Shown here one piece after another: positions 1-7,193 of a stretch of 41,493 bases of DNA. The stretch covers positions 1 through 41,493 of the forward strand of contig CAAGLQ010000136.1 of the NCBI GenBank assembly GCA_900770835.1. Reading direction: 5' to 3'. The stretch comes from an uncultured Parabacteroides sp. Its GTDB lineage: Bacteria > Bacteroidota > Bacteroidia > Bacteroidales > Tannerellaceae. Made by a program: the position numbers and the translations under genes. Position 1 is the first letter of the stretch. The number at the start of each line of letters is the position of its first letter. The notes beneath the pieces are model-generated. The model saw only the letters and a program-made list of their open reading frames with translations. It made no database searches and was not told the DNA's origin.

Positions 1-2
1 GG

Positions 3-119
3 GGGCTGACTTTTTTGTCCACCACCCTCTTCTCCTCCCTCATGCGCGCGTTACGCGCCCAACGCCCCATCCCCTTCGATCATTTCTGGAACACCGAGAT
101 CAAAGCGATTTTGGTGTGA
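3..119 (+). CDS. C-terminal fragment of an unidentified protein (runs off the window start)
   Basis: An open frame enters from the left edge and ends at a TGA at 117-119. It encodes 38 residues ending in N-T-E-I-K-A-I-L-V. I do not recognise the family. The stretch has no internal stop and reads as plausible coding sequence (aromatic D-H-F-W-N near the end), but it is too short to assign. It could also be non-coding. Confidence 0.3.
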   Translation, partial: GLTFLSTTLFSSLMRALRAQRPIPFDHFWNTEIKAILV

Positions 120-145
120 ATGGGGGGATGGACGCATAAAATGGT

Positions 146-153
146 TACATTTG
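146..153 (+). promoter_or_regulatory. Bacteroidetes -7 box upstream of the hsdM remnant
   Basis: TACATTTG matches the Bacteroidetes -7 consensus TAnnTTTG and lies 18 bases before the ATG at 171. I see no TTTG at the expected -33 distance, so this is a half-supported promoter. It may now serve the Fic gene downstream. Confidence 0.35.
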
Positions 154-170
154 CATCAAACAAAGTAGAT

Positions 171-281
171 ATGGCAAAGAAAGTAAAAGAAGATACGCTG
201 AATCTTGAAGCGATACTGTTCAAGTGCAGAGATATATTGAGGCAGGCAAAGAACTCTGGATCGTTCCCTCATGTTGAATAA
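171..281 (+). pseudogene. N-terminal remnant of type I restriction methylase HsdM
   Basis: The ATG at 171 opens 36 codons ending in TAA. Residues about 10-31 (N-L-E-A-I-L-F-K-C-R-D-I-L-R then N-S-G-S-F) match from memory the N-terminal helix of Bacteroidetes type I methylase subunits, which normally continues through a K-R-D-M-M-L-T-L-V-F-L-R-F-I stretch for about 500 residues. Here the match stops after N-S-G-S-F and a stop follows three codons later. The methylase has therefore been reduced to its first ~28 codons. A Fic gene follows at once, and Fic genes are common passengers of Bacteroidetes hsd loci, which supports the reading. The family assignment rests on memory of the motif, not on a search. 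Confidence 0.5.
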
Positions 282-335
282 TCTCTGTCCGATACTCATC
301 AAAGGATCTTTGGAAACCGATAACTGAGAATAAAC

Positions 336-1364
336 ATGTATATACCACCATTTACAGTAAGTGCCGAAGCTATTAATCTGATAGCTGAGATAGCGGGTCT
401 GATAGAACGTTATGCAATCCGTCTGGAACAAGAAGACGGATTGCGGCTTCGTAAGATAAACCGCATCAAGACGATACATTCTTCTCTCGCCATTGAGGGT
501 AACAAACTTAGTGAAGACGAGGTGCGAGACATCATTGACGGAAAGACTATTGTAGCACCCATCAGAGAGATTCAGGAGGTGAAAAACGCCATTGCCACCT
601 ATGAGCTTTATCCTAAGCTGGATGCCTTTAAGGAAAAAGATCTGTTGAGAGCACATGGTGTGATGATGCAGGCATTGGTAGATGACGCAGGACGCTATCG
701 TCGTGGTGGTGTAGGTGTGTTCGGTGAAAAAGGACTGGTGCATTTGGCTCCGCCAGCAGAGCGTGTGCCCATGCTGATGGGCGACCTTTTCGACTGGCTG
801 AGACACTCAAAAGATCATCTGCTGATACGTTCGTGTGTGTTTCACTATGAGTTCGAGTTTATCCACCCTTTCATTGACGGCAACGGACGAACAGGCCGTC
901 TGTGGCAGTCACTCATTTTAGGCAGATTGCACCCACTCTTCGAGCACCTGCCTGTGGAGAATATGGTATATGCCAATCAACAGGCCTATTACAATGCTAT
1001 CACCGCCAGTACTGACGCAGGAGAGTCAGGGCCTTTCATTGACTTTATGCTACAGGAAATCTACAAGACGCTAAAAGCACATCAAGGCGAACCATTGCTG
1101 GACAAACAACGGGATATTGTTCCTAATAAAGTTCCTGATAAAGTTCCTAATAAACTCAAAATGCGGTACCCGGATATTTCAGATGCCTGTTGGAATGTCT
1201 ATCTTCAAATCAAAACAAATTCTCATGCCACGACAGACGAAATAGGGCGGTCTTTAGGCATCAGTGACCGAATGGTTCGCAAGCACATTGCCACACTTCG
1301 CGGTGCCCAATTAATTGAGCGTATAGGAGGTAACAAGACAGGATACTGGAAAGTAAACAATTAA
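336..1364 (+). CDS. Fic family AMP-transferase with C-terminal winged helix
   Basis: This 342-residue protein is a class II Fic enzyme, a family that usually transfers AMP from ATP onto hydroxyl side chains of target proteins. The complete Fic motif is at residues 177-188 (H-P-F-I-D-G-N-G-R-T-G-R), with catalytic His177 and phosphate-binding Gly/Asn/Arg. The inhibitory helix motif S-x-x-x-E-G is at Ser50-Glu54-Gly55, N-terminal as in class II, so activity is probably self-restrained. Residues about 255-267 form a repetitive V-P-N-K/V-P-D-K linker encoded by three 12-bp repeats. The last ~70 residues look like a winged helix (T-T-D-E-I-G-R-S-L-G-I-S-D-R-M-V-R-K-H-I), which suggests DNA binding or autoregulation. 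Full length and apparently functional. The host target cannot be told from sequence. It sits directly after an hsdM remnant. Confidence 0.93.
   Translation: MYIPPFTVSAEAINLIAEIAGLIERYAIRLEQEDGLRLRKINRIKTIHSSLAIEGNKLSEDEVRDIIDGKTIVAPIREIQEVKNAIATYELYPKLDAFKEKDLLRAHGVMMQALVDDAGRYRRGGVGVFGEKGLVHLAPPAERVPMLMGDLFDWLRHSKDHLLIRSCVFHYEFEFIHPFIDGNGRTGRLWQSLILGRLHPLFEHLPVENMVYANQQAYYNAITASTDAGESGPFIDFMLQEIYKTLKAHQGEPLLDKQRDIVPNKVPDKVPNKLKMRYPDISDACWNVYLQIKTNSHATTDEIGRSLGISDRMVRKHIATLRGAQLIERIGGNKTGYWKVNN
1119..1154 (+). repeat. three tandem 12-bp repeats inside the Fic gene
   Basis: GTTCCTAATAAA, GTTCCTGATAAA and GTTCCTAATAAA lie head to tail. Each encodes V-P-(N/D)-K, so a gain or loss of units keeps the frame and only changes the length of the linker between the Fic core and the winged helix. 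Confidence 0.85.
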
Positions 1365-1371
1365 GGCTCGG

Positions 1372-1512
1372 AATCCCTACCGCCAACTGTATCAAGAAAA
1401 GCGGCGTTATTGACTCCGCTATCACTCAAATGGGGGCAAGATAGTCGTTGACTCCGAGTTGGCATTGAGCCTTGCTAAGGATGCCGGAACTACCATATCT
1501 ATTAAGAAGTAG
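1372..1512 (+). pseudogene. short coding remnant with an internal stop, unidentified
   Basis: One frame from 1372 reads N-P-Y-R-Q-L-Y-Q-E-K-R-R-Y, then TGA, then about 30 codons ending in A-G-T-T-I-S-I-K-K and TAG at 1510-1512. The composition on both sides of the stop looks like protein, so it is probably one decayed gene end. I do not recognise the family. It lies between the Fic gene and a VapE-like remnant and is most simply mobile-element debris. Confidence 0.25.
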
Positions 1513-1513
1513 T

Positions 1514-2142
1514 ATGGAAAGCGATTGGAAAGACAGCCTGTCAGTTGACAACAAGGGTAATCTGACGAAGAGCATCAGCAACTATAGGGCCATCGCAAGT
1601 GGCGATAAGGAAAAGGTAGAAACCATCACAAATGGTTGGATTATCGAAATAAGCGAGCTGAATGGTATGAAACGAGCCAATGATGCAGAGGCAAATACCG
1701 TGCAACTGAACCATTCAAGCATCCACAATGACCCCATCCTTGATGACATCGTCTCTATCTGGAGCGCATGGTGCCAAGAGCCTACTCTGGTTGGAGCATC
1801 CCAATGCATGCTGCCTATCAGAAAGGTGCATATACCGAATCTGTACCCGACGGTAAGCCTGAGATGCTGCCCAACATGGTTTGTCCCCGACAGATTATAG
1901 AAGAGTTGCCCAACGACTTGGTACGCCGAAATCCAGCCAAATACACCGCCCAATACGTCAATCGACTTATATCATTGGTGGACGGATGGGAGCGTAGTGA
2001 GCAGGAAAAGGCCAAGGGATTACATCCCTCGTATTGCGACAAGACGGGACTGGCAAAACACCTATGGGTGAGAATCAATTATGTTCAACAAAAAGAACAA
2101 GAGGGAAAAGAAGAATCATTCCAATCAGAACTGCTATTTTGA
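1514..2142 (+). pseudogene. decayed VapE-like (virulence-associated E) primase/helicase gene
   Basis: Two overlapping frames make up this region. The first (from ATG 1514, coding-like to about 1790) has D-W-K-D-S-L-S-V-D-N-K-G, resembling the start of the VapE ATPase part. It then has G-W-I-I-E-I-S-E-L-N-G-M-K-R-A, resembling the VapE Walker B segment (ELxxL/M then R/K-K). In an intact gene these two segments are separated by well over 100 residues that are absent here. After a frameshift near 1790 the other frame continues as a hydrophilic tail (Y-V-N-R-L-I-S-L-V-D-G-W-E-R) and ends at 2142. So I see at least one internal deletion and one frameshift. The VapE label rests on motif memory. The C-terminal tail is unassigned and could come from a second gene. 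Confidence 0.45.
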
Positions 2143-2159
2143 CTGCCGCTTTTCCTTTC

Positions 2160-2245
2160 TGTCCCTTTGTCCCAATTATTCTTCCATAAAAAAGAAAAAT
2201 GGAGTATAAAACAGGAATAGGAAGTAGCGTCTTCACAAAGGGACA
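2160..2245. repeat. 11-bp perfect inverted repeat flanking 64 bases
   Basis: TGTCCCTTTGT (2160-2170) and ACAAAGGGACA (2235-2245) are exact reverse complements. No gene lies between them. The rest of the 2143-2473 gap is AT-rich, and I see no further gene in it. Confidence 0.6.
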
Positions 2246-2461
2246 ACTTGGAACAGATGCGTGGCGTGCAATACGCTCACCAAAGACTGGGGTTGCATCC
2301 TAATAGCAAAGAAGAGCTTTCCTCTCTTTGCTGAGTAATCCGTTTCACTAACAACCAGTTTTTCAAGAAGAGTAACCAAAGCAAACCATTTGGATATGTA
2401 TCAAACTATTTTAGCAAATATATGAAAATAAGCAATTTATATTTTTTATTTCCTAATGACC

Positions 2462-2485
2462 GCCATCATTATATTATTTGATGGC
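2462..2485 (-). terminator. hairpin overlapping the mcrC-like stop codon
   Basis: GCCATCA (2462-2468) and TGATGGC (2479-2485) form a 7-bp perfect stem with a 10-base loop. The hairpin contains the stop codon of the nuclease gene at 2474-2476. On the minus strand an A/T-rich tract follows, but not a clean U-run, so termination is possible rather than certain. Confidence 0.35.
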
Positions 2486-4795
2486 TTTCTTGATAAGGTC
2501 ACTCAGTTTTACAGGCTCAGGAACCGCTCTTTGATTGCCCTTCTTACTTGATACCTCACTGATGTTCCATTTGTATTGAGCCCATTCCGGTTCTGTTCGT
2601 TCGGGTTCTAAGCGATAGACAATGTAAATGTCATCCTTCTTTTTCTCCTCGTCTTCTGATGGAGGATAACCTAAACGAAGCAAATCTGAACGTCTGAAAA
2701 CTCTTGGACCTTCGTCTGCTAACCTTACAAACTCCAAACTATTCCCATGGGTATGTAGCAGGATATAACGACTTGACACAAAGTTGCGGCTCAAACGTAC
2801 AGAGCCGTTCTGCGTACCTGTTCGGAAGTTGTAGAGACCAGTCTTGTGAATCCACTCCAACTGTTTGTCATCTTTAATATATCCCATTACAACCCATGTT
2901 TCATCAGGCAGGAAATCTCGGTTTTCACCAGCTGGCTCTGGCATTTGCTCCTGAACTCGTTTCGATGGCGTATTATATACCCTGTTGGTGTAATATGACA
3001 TCCGTTCGCGCTGGCTTGTTCGGTCAAGCATATGTTCCACTATCTTTAGCAAGAACACCTGCAGCGAAATAAGTTCTTCTTCATAGTTTGATGGAGTTAG
3101 GCAGAATGCACCTAAACCCGGGATAATCTCATGGAAACCTTTCAATCTGCACTCAACGGTACCTGGATAAAGGATGTATGCACCGCTTGTGCGGCGAATA
3201 GCATCCTTATATGCGTGCATTTTCAACAGGTCTGCCCGCTTATAGATACCTTCTTCCTGTTCCTTCTTTTCGTTAAGCAAGGCTTCTGACATCTGTTCGT
3301 CATTCATTGAATCATCCACACCAAGGTCAATCTTGTTGACCCTGTATTTGGCGTCAAAATGAATGTGTACAATCAAGTCCTCGCGCTCTGCCTGTTCCAT
3401 GCTGATTTCACCGGGCCAAATGGAAAGCGTATAGTCTGGACGCATGTTCATGGTCCACGAGCCAGACTTACCTAATTCCTCATCCTCACGTGTATGTGCA
3501 AACGTCCGGTTGTAGTAGAATCTGATATTGAACTTGCGTTTGCCGGCATCATACAGACCGTCTATCATCGTCATCTTGCCCTGCTGAATCTCAAGGTTTA
3601 TATGGTCTGCGTCCGTCTTGACGAGTTTGTTGATGCTCACAGGGTCAATCTCAAACACCCTGCTAATGACCTCCAGCAACTTAAAGAACACCCAATATTC
3701 ATACAGCACCGCTACATTTCTCTTGCCTGCCTCATAGACGTTGTCACCACCTTTCCACGATAGCTTTGCTGCCAGGTCAAACATCAGCCACGCCTGAAGG
3801 ATTTCCCTGTAACCCTCTTTACGTTGCAGCACGGGGCTGTTGAGGTTCAGTTGTGACGGCATCGACACCTGCTTGAAGAAGAGTGTGTTCAGATGACTGT
3901 TCAGTACATCCATTGTCTTGTCTATCTCAGCCTTCAGCCGATCGTTGGCATTCTTCTTGCCTCTGAGTTCCGAGCAGAATGACGTGAACGACCTCAGCAC
4001 GAACTTCACGAACTGGTTCTCCTGATTGTCAGTAGTGTCACGCTTGTATGCCACAGTCAGAGTGCGAGGCACAGAGTTCATCCCAAGAGGCAAGCCCATA
4101 TCTTCACCATTGCAAACAGGAATACGGTCGCGCGATGCAACCATCTGATGCATGTTCCTGCGGCTTAGTCGCTTTACATTGCTTACATTTCGTTCTACGA
4201 CTGTCTCTTCCCATTTGCGCACAGGACTGGCTATAATCTTGTGGATTGCCTCCTGGAAAGCTGCACTTTCCACAATGCTCCGCACAAAGGCATAACGTTG
4301 ATAGAGTGTCTGTTGTGGCGTATCGTTGTCTATCTCCAGCTTCTGCGTCACGGGGCTGCCCTGCATCAGCACCAGGTCGGTATAGTATACCGTGATGTCT
4401 TCCAGCATCTTGCGGTAGTCGGTGCGGTATTCTGCCTTCACCGACTTGATTTCCATACTCACCTGCGCTATCTCACAATCCTGCGCAACATCCCTGATGG
4501 CAAGTGTGAGCGAACCCACATAGGTGCCTGTCTTCAGCATGCCGGCATTTGGATGTCGGGGCGAGTGTGAGAACCTCACAATCTCATCCTCCGCCATGAA
4601 TTGATATATGTGTCCGTTGTCCGATACCAGTTCATACTCGTATGAACATCCCTCCTGCAGCTGCCATCTTGATTCGCTATAATCCACAGCATCCTCCTCC
4701 TCAAACAACACAGCGTTGCTCGAGGCTGGATACACGCACAGCTTCACTTCGCCAAACGTGCCTGTTATCTGTATTTCAAGTCTTTCTGCTTGCAT
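2474..4795 (-). CDS. McrC-like restriction nuclease subunit (DUF2357 + PD-(D/E)XK)
   Basis: This 773-residue protein has the layout of DUF2357/DUF524 nucleases, the partners of McrB-like motors in LlaJI-type and McrBC-type restriction. Residues about 1-330 are the β-rich N-terminal DUF2357 region. The PD-(D/E)XK nuclease core has R-P-D at Asp454 and F-D-A-K at Asp481/Lys483, followed by the helix A-D-L-L-K-M-H-A-Y-K-D-A-I about 40 residues on, typical of the family. Roughly 190 further residues lie beyond the nuclease domain. It starts 9 bases after the McrB-like gene and is surely cotranscribed with it. In the family, the motor translocates and activates the nuclease to cut DNA. Catalytic residues are intact, so activity is expected. 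The substrate methylation state cannot be told from sequence. Confidence 0.85.
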   Translation of the reverse strand: MQAERLEIQITGTFGEVKLCVYPASSNAVLFEEEDAVDYSESRWQLQEGCSYEYELVSDNGHIYQFMAEDEIVRFSHSPRHPNAGMLKTGTYVGSLTLAIRDVAQDCEIAQVSMEIKSVKAEYRTDYRKMLEDITVYYTDLVLMQGSPVTQKLEIDNDTPQQTLYQRYAFVRSIVESAAFQEAIHKIIASPVRKWEETVVERNVSNVKRLSRRNMHQMVASRDRIPVCNGEDMGLPLGMNSVPRTLTVAYKRDTTDNQENQFVKFVLRSFTSFCSELRGKKNANDRLKAEIDKTMDVLNSHLNTLFFKQVSMPSQLNLNSPVLQRKEGYREILQAWLMFDLAAKLSWKGGDNVYEAGKRNVAVLYEYWVFFKLLEVISRVFEIDPVSINKLVKTDADHINLEIQQGKMTMIDGLYDAGKRKFNIRFYYNRTFAHTREDEELGKSGSWTMNMRPDYTLSIWPGEISMEQAEREDLIVHIHFDAKYRVNKIDLGVDDSMNDEQMSEALLNEKKEQEEGIYKRADLLKMHAYKDAIRRTSGAYILYPGTVECRLKGFHEIIPGLGAFCLTPSNYEEELISLQVFLLKIVEHMLDRTSQRERMSYYTNRVYNTPSKRVQEQMPEPAGENRDFLPDETWVVMGYIKDDKQLEWIHKTGLYNFRTGTQNGSVRLSRNFVSSRYILLHTHGNSLEFVRLADEGPRVFRRSDLLRLGYPPSEDEEKKKDDIYIVYRLEPERTEPEWAQYKWNISEVSSKKGNQRAVPEPVKLSDLIKKAIK

Positions 4796-4804
4796 TTGTC
4801 TTTT

Positions 4805-6328
4805 TTATGCCTCAGCAAAACTGGTGAATCCGTTGTCAAGAGCCGTCTGCATCATGCGCTGAATCTTGTCTGCCGCTTCGGGGAACTTGGCATACTGCAC
4901 GTTGTCTCGGATGATGGCCTCTGTAGTGTGTCCTTCCTGCATACATAATCCCCACAGGGCCTTCAATGCCGGTTCCAGCTTCTTGCGCGAGCCATGCAGC
5001 TTAGGCAACAACTTCTGCACGATGGCAGCGTCTAGAATCTCGTTCTCTGTCATCCTTTCTGCACAAGCCTTGGCATTGGCTATGAAGCGATATATCTCCG
5101 TTGCAGAGCGATAGCCAAACTCAGCATTCACTTTCTTCAATACTTTGAAAAAGTCAATCAGCGTCTTCTGAGCCAATTCGTTGTTGTCCATATCTTTCTT
5201 CGTAGCTTTCTCCACAAAGTCCTGTCCCATGTTGGCACACAGTCCGTCAGCAGCCTCCACATCGATATTCATATCCTGCCTGAGGAATGTGTCCATTTCA
5301 CTCTCCGAGATTTTGAATTCTATCACGTTTGCACGGTCCAGCACCTTGGGCGAGAACATATATGTCGTCTCGTCCACATTGATGGTTCCGATGATGAAGA
5401 GATTCTTGGGCAGAGCTATCTTAGCAGGTACCTCCGAGTCGCACTCGTCTGGCTTTTCCCAAAGAGGAATCTCTTGATGACTCTCCAGAGCAGATAGAAA
5501 ATCAGCAAAGTAACGCTCCACATAGCTGAGGTTCATCTCATCAAGCACAAGGAAATATGGTTTGTTAGGATTGCGAAGCGCACGCATCATGATTTGCAAA
5601 GCGCCACTCTCTGGTAGCATATACTCCCCTTGTTTCAGGGCATTGGGATAACCCAACAGCGGCTCACGGTTTGTCCAGTCAGCACCCACAGGCACTACAC
5701 ATAACTGTTGGTCCACATTCTCACTCATGGCACGAGCAAAGGCTAATGCCAACTGTGTCTTACCAGAGCCAGCCAAACCACTGAGAATCACAAATGGCTT
5801 TGTCATCAGCGAACATACATATCGCTGTATGAGCTTGTCTTCATAAAGAAGGCCGGTGCGCTTGATGCTATCCACAAGGGTTACTATGCTGAAAGGAATC
5901 TGCGCAATTTTCCCCTGAGGAGAAGGTTTTTGCGGAGATAAATCGCTGGTATCCGTTGTTTCTTGTGTGATAGGTTCGGAGCCCGTGTTGCCATCAAAGA
6001 ACTCTTGTGCTTTCAAGAAACAAATATAATAACTTATGGCACCTTTGCGCCAACCATTATTGTTAACTTTGTCTCGCTGTATGAATTCTTCATCGTTAAT
6101 TAACTTGTTAAAGACTTCTAACGCCTTGCTGGATTCATTGACATCATACATAGAACCAAACTGTTTCCATTTGCTTGGATCGTAATCAAACAAACGATCT
6201 GGTTCTAAGAATCGAGCATAGTCCTTCGGCGCATTTCCTCCCAAAAAGAGAGGATTGCTATCTGTCGCTCTTGTGCTTTTCACACAAGTCTGCATATAGT
6301 TTAAAAAACGTTCTTTCTGAGTTGCCAT
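4805..6328 (-). CDS. McrB-like AAA+ motor subunit
   Basis: This 507-residue protein is an AAA+ NTPase of the McrB/MoxR branch. Walker A is G-L-A-G-S-G-K-T at 184-191, Walker B is F-L-V-L-D-E-M-N at 259-266, the sensor/signature segment is G-T-I-N-V-D-E-T-T at 314-322, and the arginine-finger region is D-R at 331-332. McrB proper has M-N-T-A-D-R-S at the signature position; the N-V-D-E-T form is usual in relatives, so GTP use should not be assumed. Residues 1-115 form a separate N-terminal domain, where the DNA-recognition module sits in this family. A Pro/Gln/Thr-rich linker (115-140) joins them. It lies just upstream of the nuclease subunit and downstream of an operator-like repeat, so it may have its own promoter. 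Confidence 0.88.
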   Translation of the reverse strand: MATQKERFLNYMQTCVKSTRATDSNPLFLGGNAPKDYARFLEPDRLFDYDPSKWKQFGSMYDVNESSKALEVFNKLINDEEFIQRDKVNNNGWRKGAISYYICFLKAQEFFDGNTGSEPITQETTDTSDLSPQKPSPQGKIAQIPFSIVTLVDSIKRTGLLYEDKLIQRYVCSLMTKPFVILSGLAGSGKTQLALAFARAMSENVDQQLCVVPVGADWTNREPLLGYPNALKQGEYMLPESGALQIMMRALRNPNKPYFLVLDEMNLSYVERYFADFLSALESHQEIPLWEKPDECDSEVPAKIALPKNLFIIGTINVDETTYMFSPKVLDRANVIEFKISESEMDTFLRQDMNIDVEAADGLCANMGQDFVEKATKKDMDNNELAQKTLIDFFKVLKKVNAEFGYRSATEIYRFIANAKACAERMTENEILDAAIVQKLLPKLHGSRKKLEPALKALWGLCMQEGHTTEAIIRDNVQYAKFPEAADKIQRMMQTALDNGFTSFAEA

Positions 6329-6357
6329 ATCAGCATATTAATAAAATGATGGATCCA

Positions 6358-6422
6358 TTTTTGCATTTTCGGGTACATTTGCCTTTCATTATGTACCCGT
6401 TTTTGCATTTTCGGGTACATTT
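6358..6422. promoter_or_regulatory. three-armed operator-like repeat upstream of the McrB-like gene
   Basis: CGGGTACAT at 6370-6378, its exact reverse complement ATGTACCCG at 6391-6399, and CGGGTACAT again at 6412-6420 are each separated by exactly 12 bases. Arm starts are therefore 21 bp apart, two helical turns. The outer arms lie in two identical 23-bp direct repeats (6358-6380 and 6400-6422). The array is 30 bases upstream of the McrB-like start codon. It could be an operator for a dimeric regulator, such as the 66-residue HTH protein of the same island, or an RNA hairpin in the intergenic leader. Confidence 0.6.
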
Positions 6423-6446
6423 ACATGAGCCAATAGTTCCATAAGT

Positions 6447-6566
6447 TTAAGATTGACATAATAATTGGATGTTTCCATCATTACTATTTGCAGGAAACCT
6501 ATTCTCCATCTCAGGAGCTTCTTCTGCCACCTTGAAATCGTCAAATTGCTCTTCGTTATGATTCAT
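6447..6566 (-). CDS. possible 39-residue acidic peptide
   Basis: The ATG at 6566 opens 39 codons ending in TAA at 6447-6449. The product starts M-N-H-N-E-E-Q-F-D-D-F-K and is strongly acidic in its first half. It lies in the same orientation and in the gap between the peptidase and McrB-like genes. A second short frame overlaps its end (start near 6487, ending at about 6398) and runs into the repeat array. Either could be a small regulator, a leader peptide or the residue of a deleted gene. I recognise no family. Confidence 0.3.
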   Translation of the reverse strand: MNHNEEQFDDFKVAEEAPEMENRFPANSNDGNIQLLCQS

Positions 6567-6588
6567 ATCTTCAAAATATTAGTATTCT

Positions 6589-7191
6589 TTATTGTAATTC
6601 AGAAAGAACCAGTGTTTCTTCTCCCTCAAACACCAATGCCTCTTTATTGTGAACCATGAATTTTGCTTCCCATGAATCCGCATCCAATGCTGCAATTTGT
6701 TCATCGTAGCTTGAGAGCATCTTATGTTTTGCAGTCTTTGCATTGTCACCAGCCAAGAAGTTCCTTAGTCCTGACATAGCGCAAACGACAAATGGCTCAA
6801 GGTCTCCTTTTACCCTAACTGTGTCACGATATCCAACAAATAATTTCAGTCCCAAGGCCTTAAGAGCAGGACAAAGATTCTGTGCACAGGAGCAGGCTAC
6901 ACTATAAAATGCTTTCCCGTTAAAGTTATAGTTGGTTGTGTGGGTAGAGACAACTGCTTCATCGTTCTCATTGTAGATGCCGTCTGCATCGCCATGACCT
7001 GCCAAACAGCAAAGTTGATAGCCGGGCATAGCACCGACTACATCTTGCTCATTCAGTATTGGCGGACATACGGACATGAACTCCACCCCATTATCTGCAC
7101 AAATTTGTTTTGTCTCATCTGCACATGATTCAAAGAAGTCATGAAGTATCGTCCCAGAATCATTATTATATGCTATCAAAACCTTACTCAT
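6589..7191 (-). CDS. compact caspase/CHAT-like cysteine peptidase
   Basis: This 200-residue protein has the hallmarks of the clan CD (caspase, CHAT, gingipain-like) fold. A hydrophobic strand leads into A-G-H-G-D with candidate catalytic His66. About 35 residues later a strand leads into Y-S-V-A-C-S-C with candidate nucleophile Cys100 (or Cys102). The block L-C-P-A-L-K-A-L-G-L-K-L-F-V-G-Y follows, as in many caspase-like domains where a helix leads to an 'F-V-G-Y' strand. The protein has no signal peptide, no membrane segment and no room for a second domain, so it is essentially the protease alone. It starts 2 bases after the receiver gene, which suggests the phosphorelay controls it. Family membership is inferred from motif spacing. 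The substrate is unknown; in related defence systems such proteases execute or activate cell death. Confidence 0.7.
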   Translation of the reverse strand: MSKVLIAYNNDSGTILHDFFESCADETKQICADNGVEFMSVCPPILNEQDVVGAMPGYQLCCLAGHGDADGIYNENDEAVVSTHTTNYNFNGKAFYSVACSCAQNLCPALKALGLKLFVGYRDTVRVKGDLEPFVVCAMSGLRNFLAGDNAKTAKHKMLSSYDEQIAALDADSWEAKFMVHNKEALVFEGEETLVLSELQ

Positions 7192-7193
7192 AA

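Noticed and set aside
1472..1900. A complete 142-residue gene from 1472
   Set aside because: The coding-like part begins at ATG 1514 after a stop of another frame, and the continuation lies in a different phase after 1790, so it is a broken gene.
4805..6328. Calling the motor subunit a true GTP-specific McrB
   Set aside because: The signature reads N-V-D-E-T-T instead of the M-N-T-A-D-R-S of E. coli McrB, so nucleotide preference cannot be claimed.
6358..6422. CRISPR or tandem-repeat array
   Set aside because: Only two direct repeat copies exist and the spacing is explained by alternating palindromic arms; no spacers or cas genes are present.
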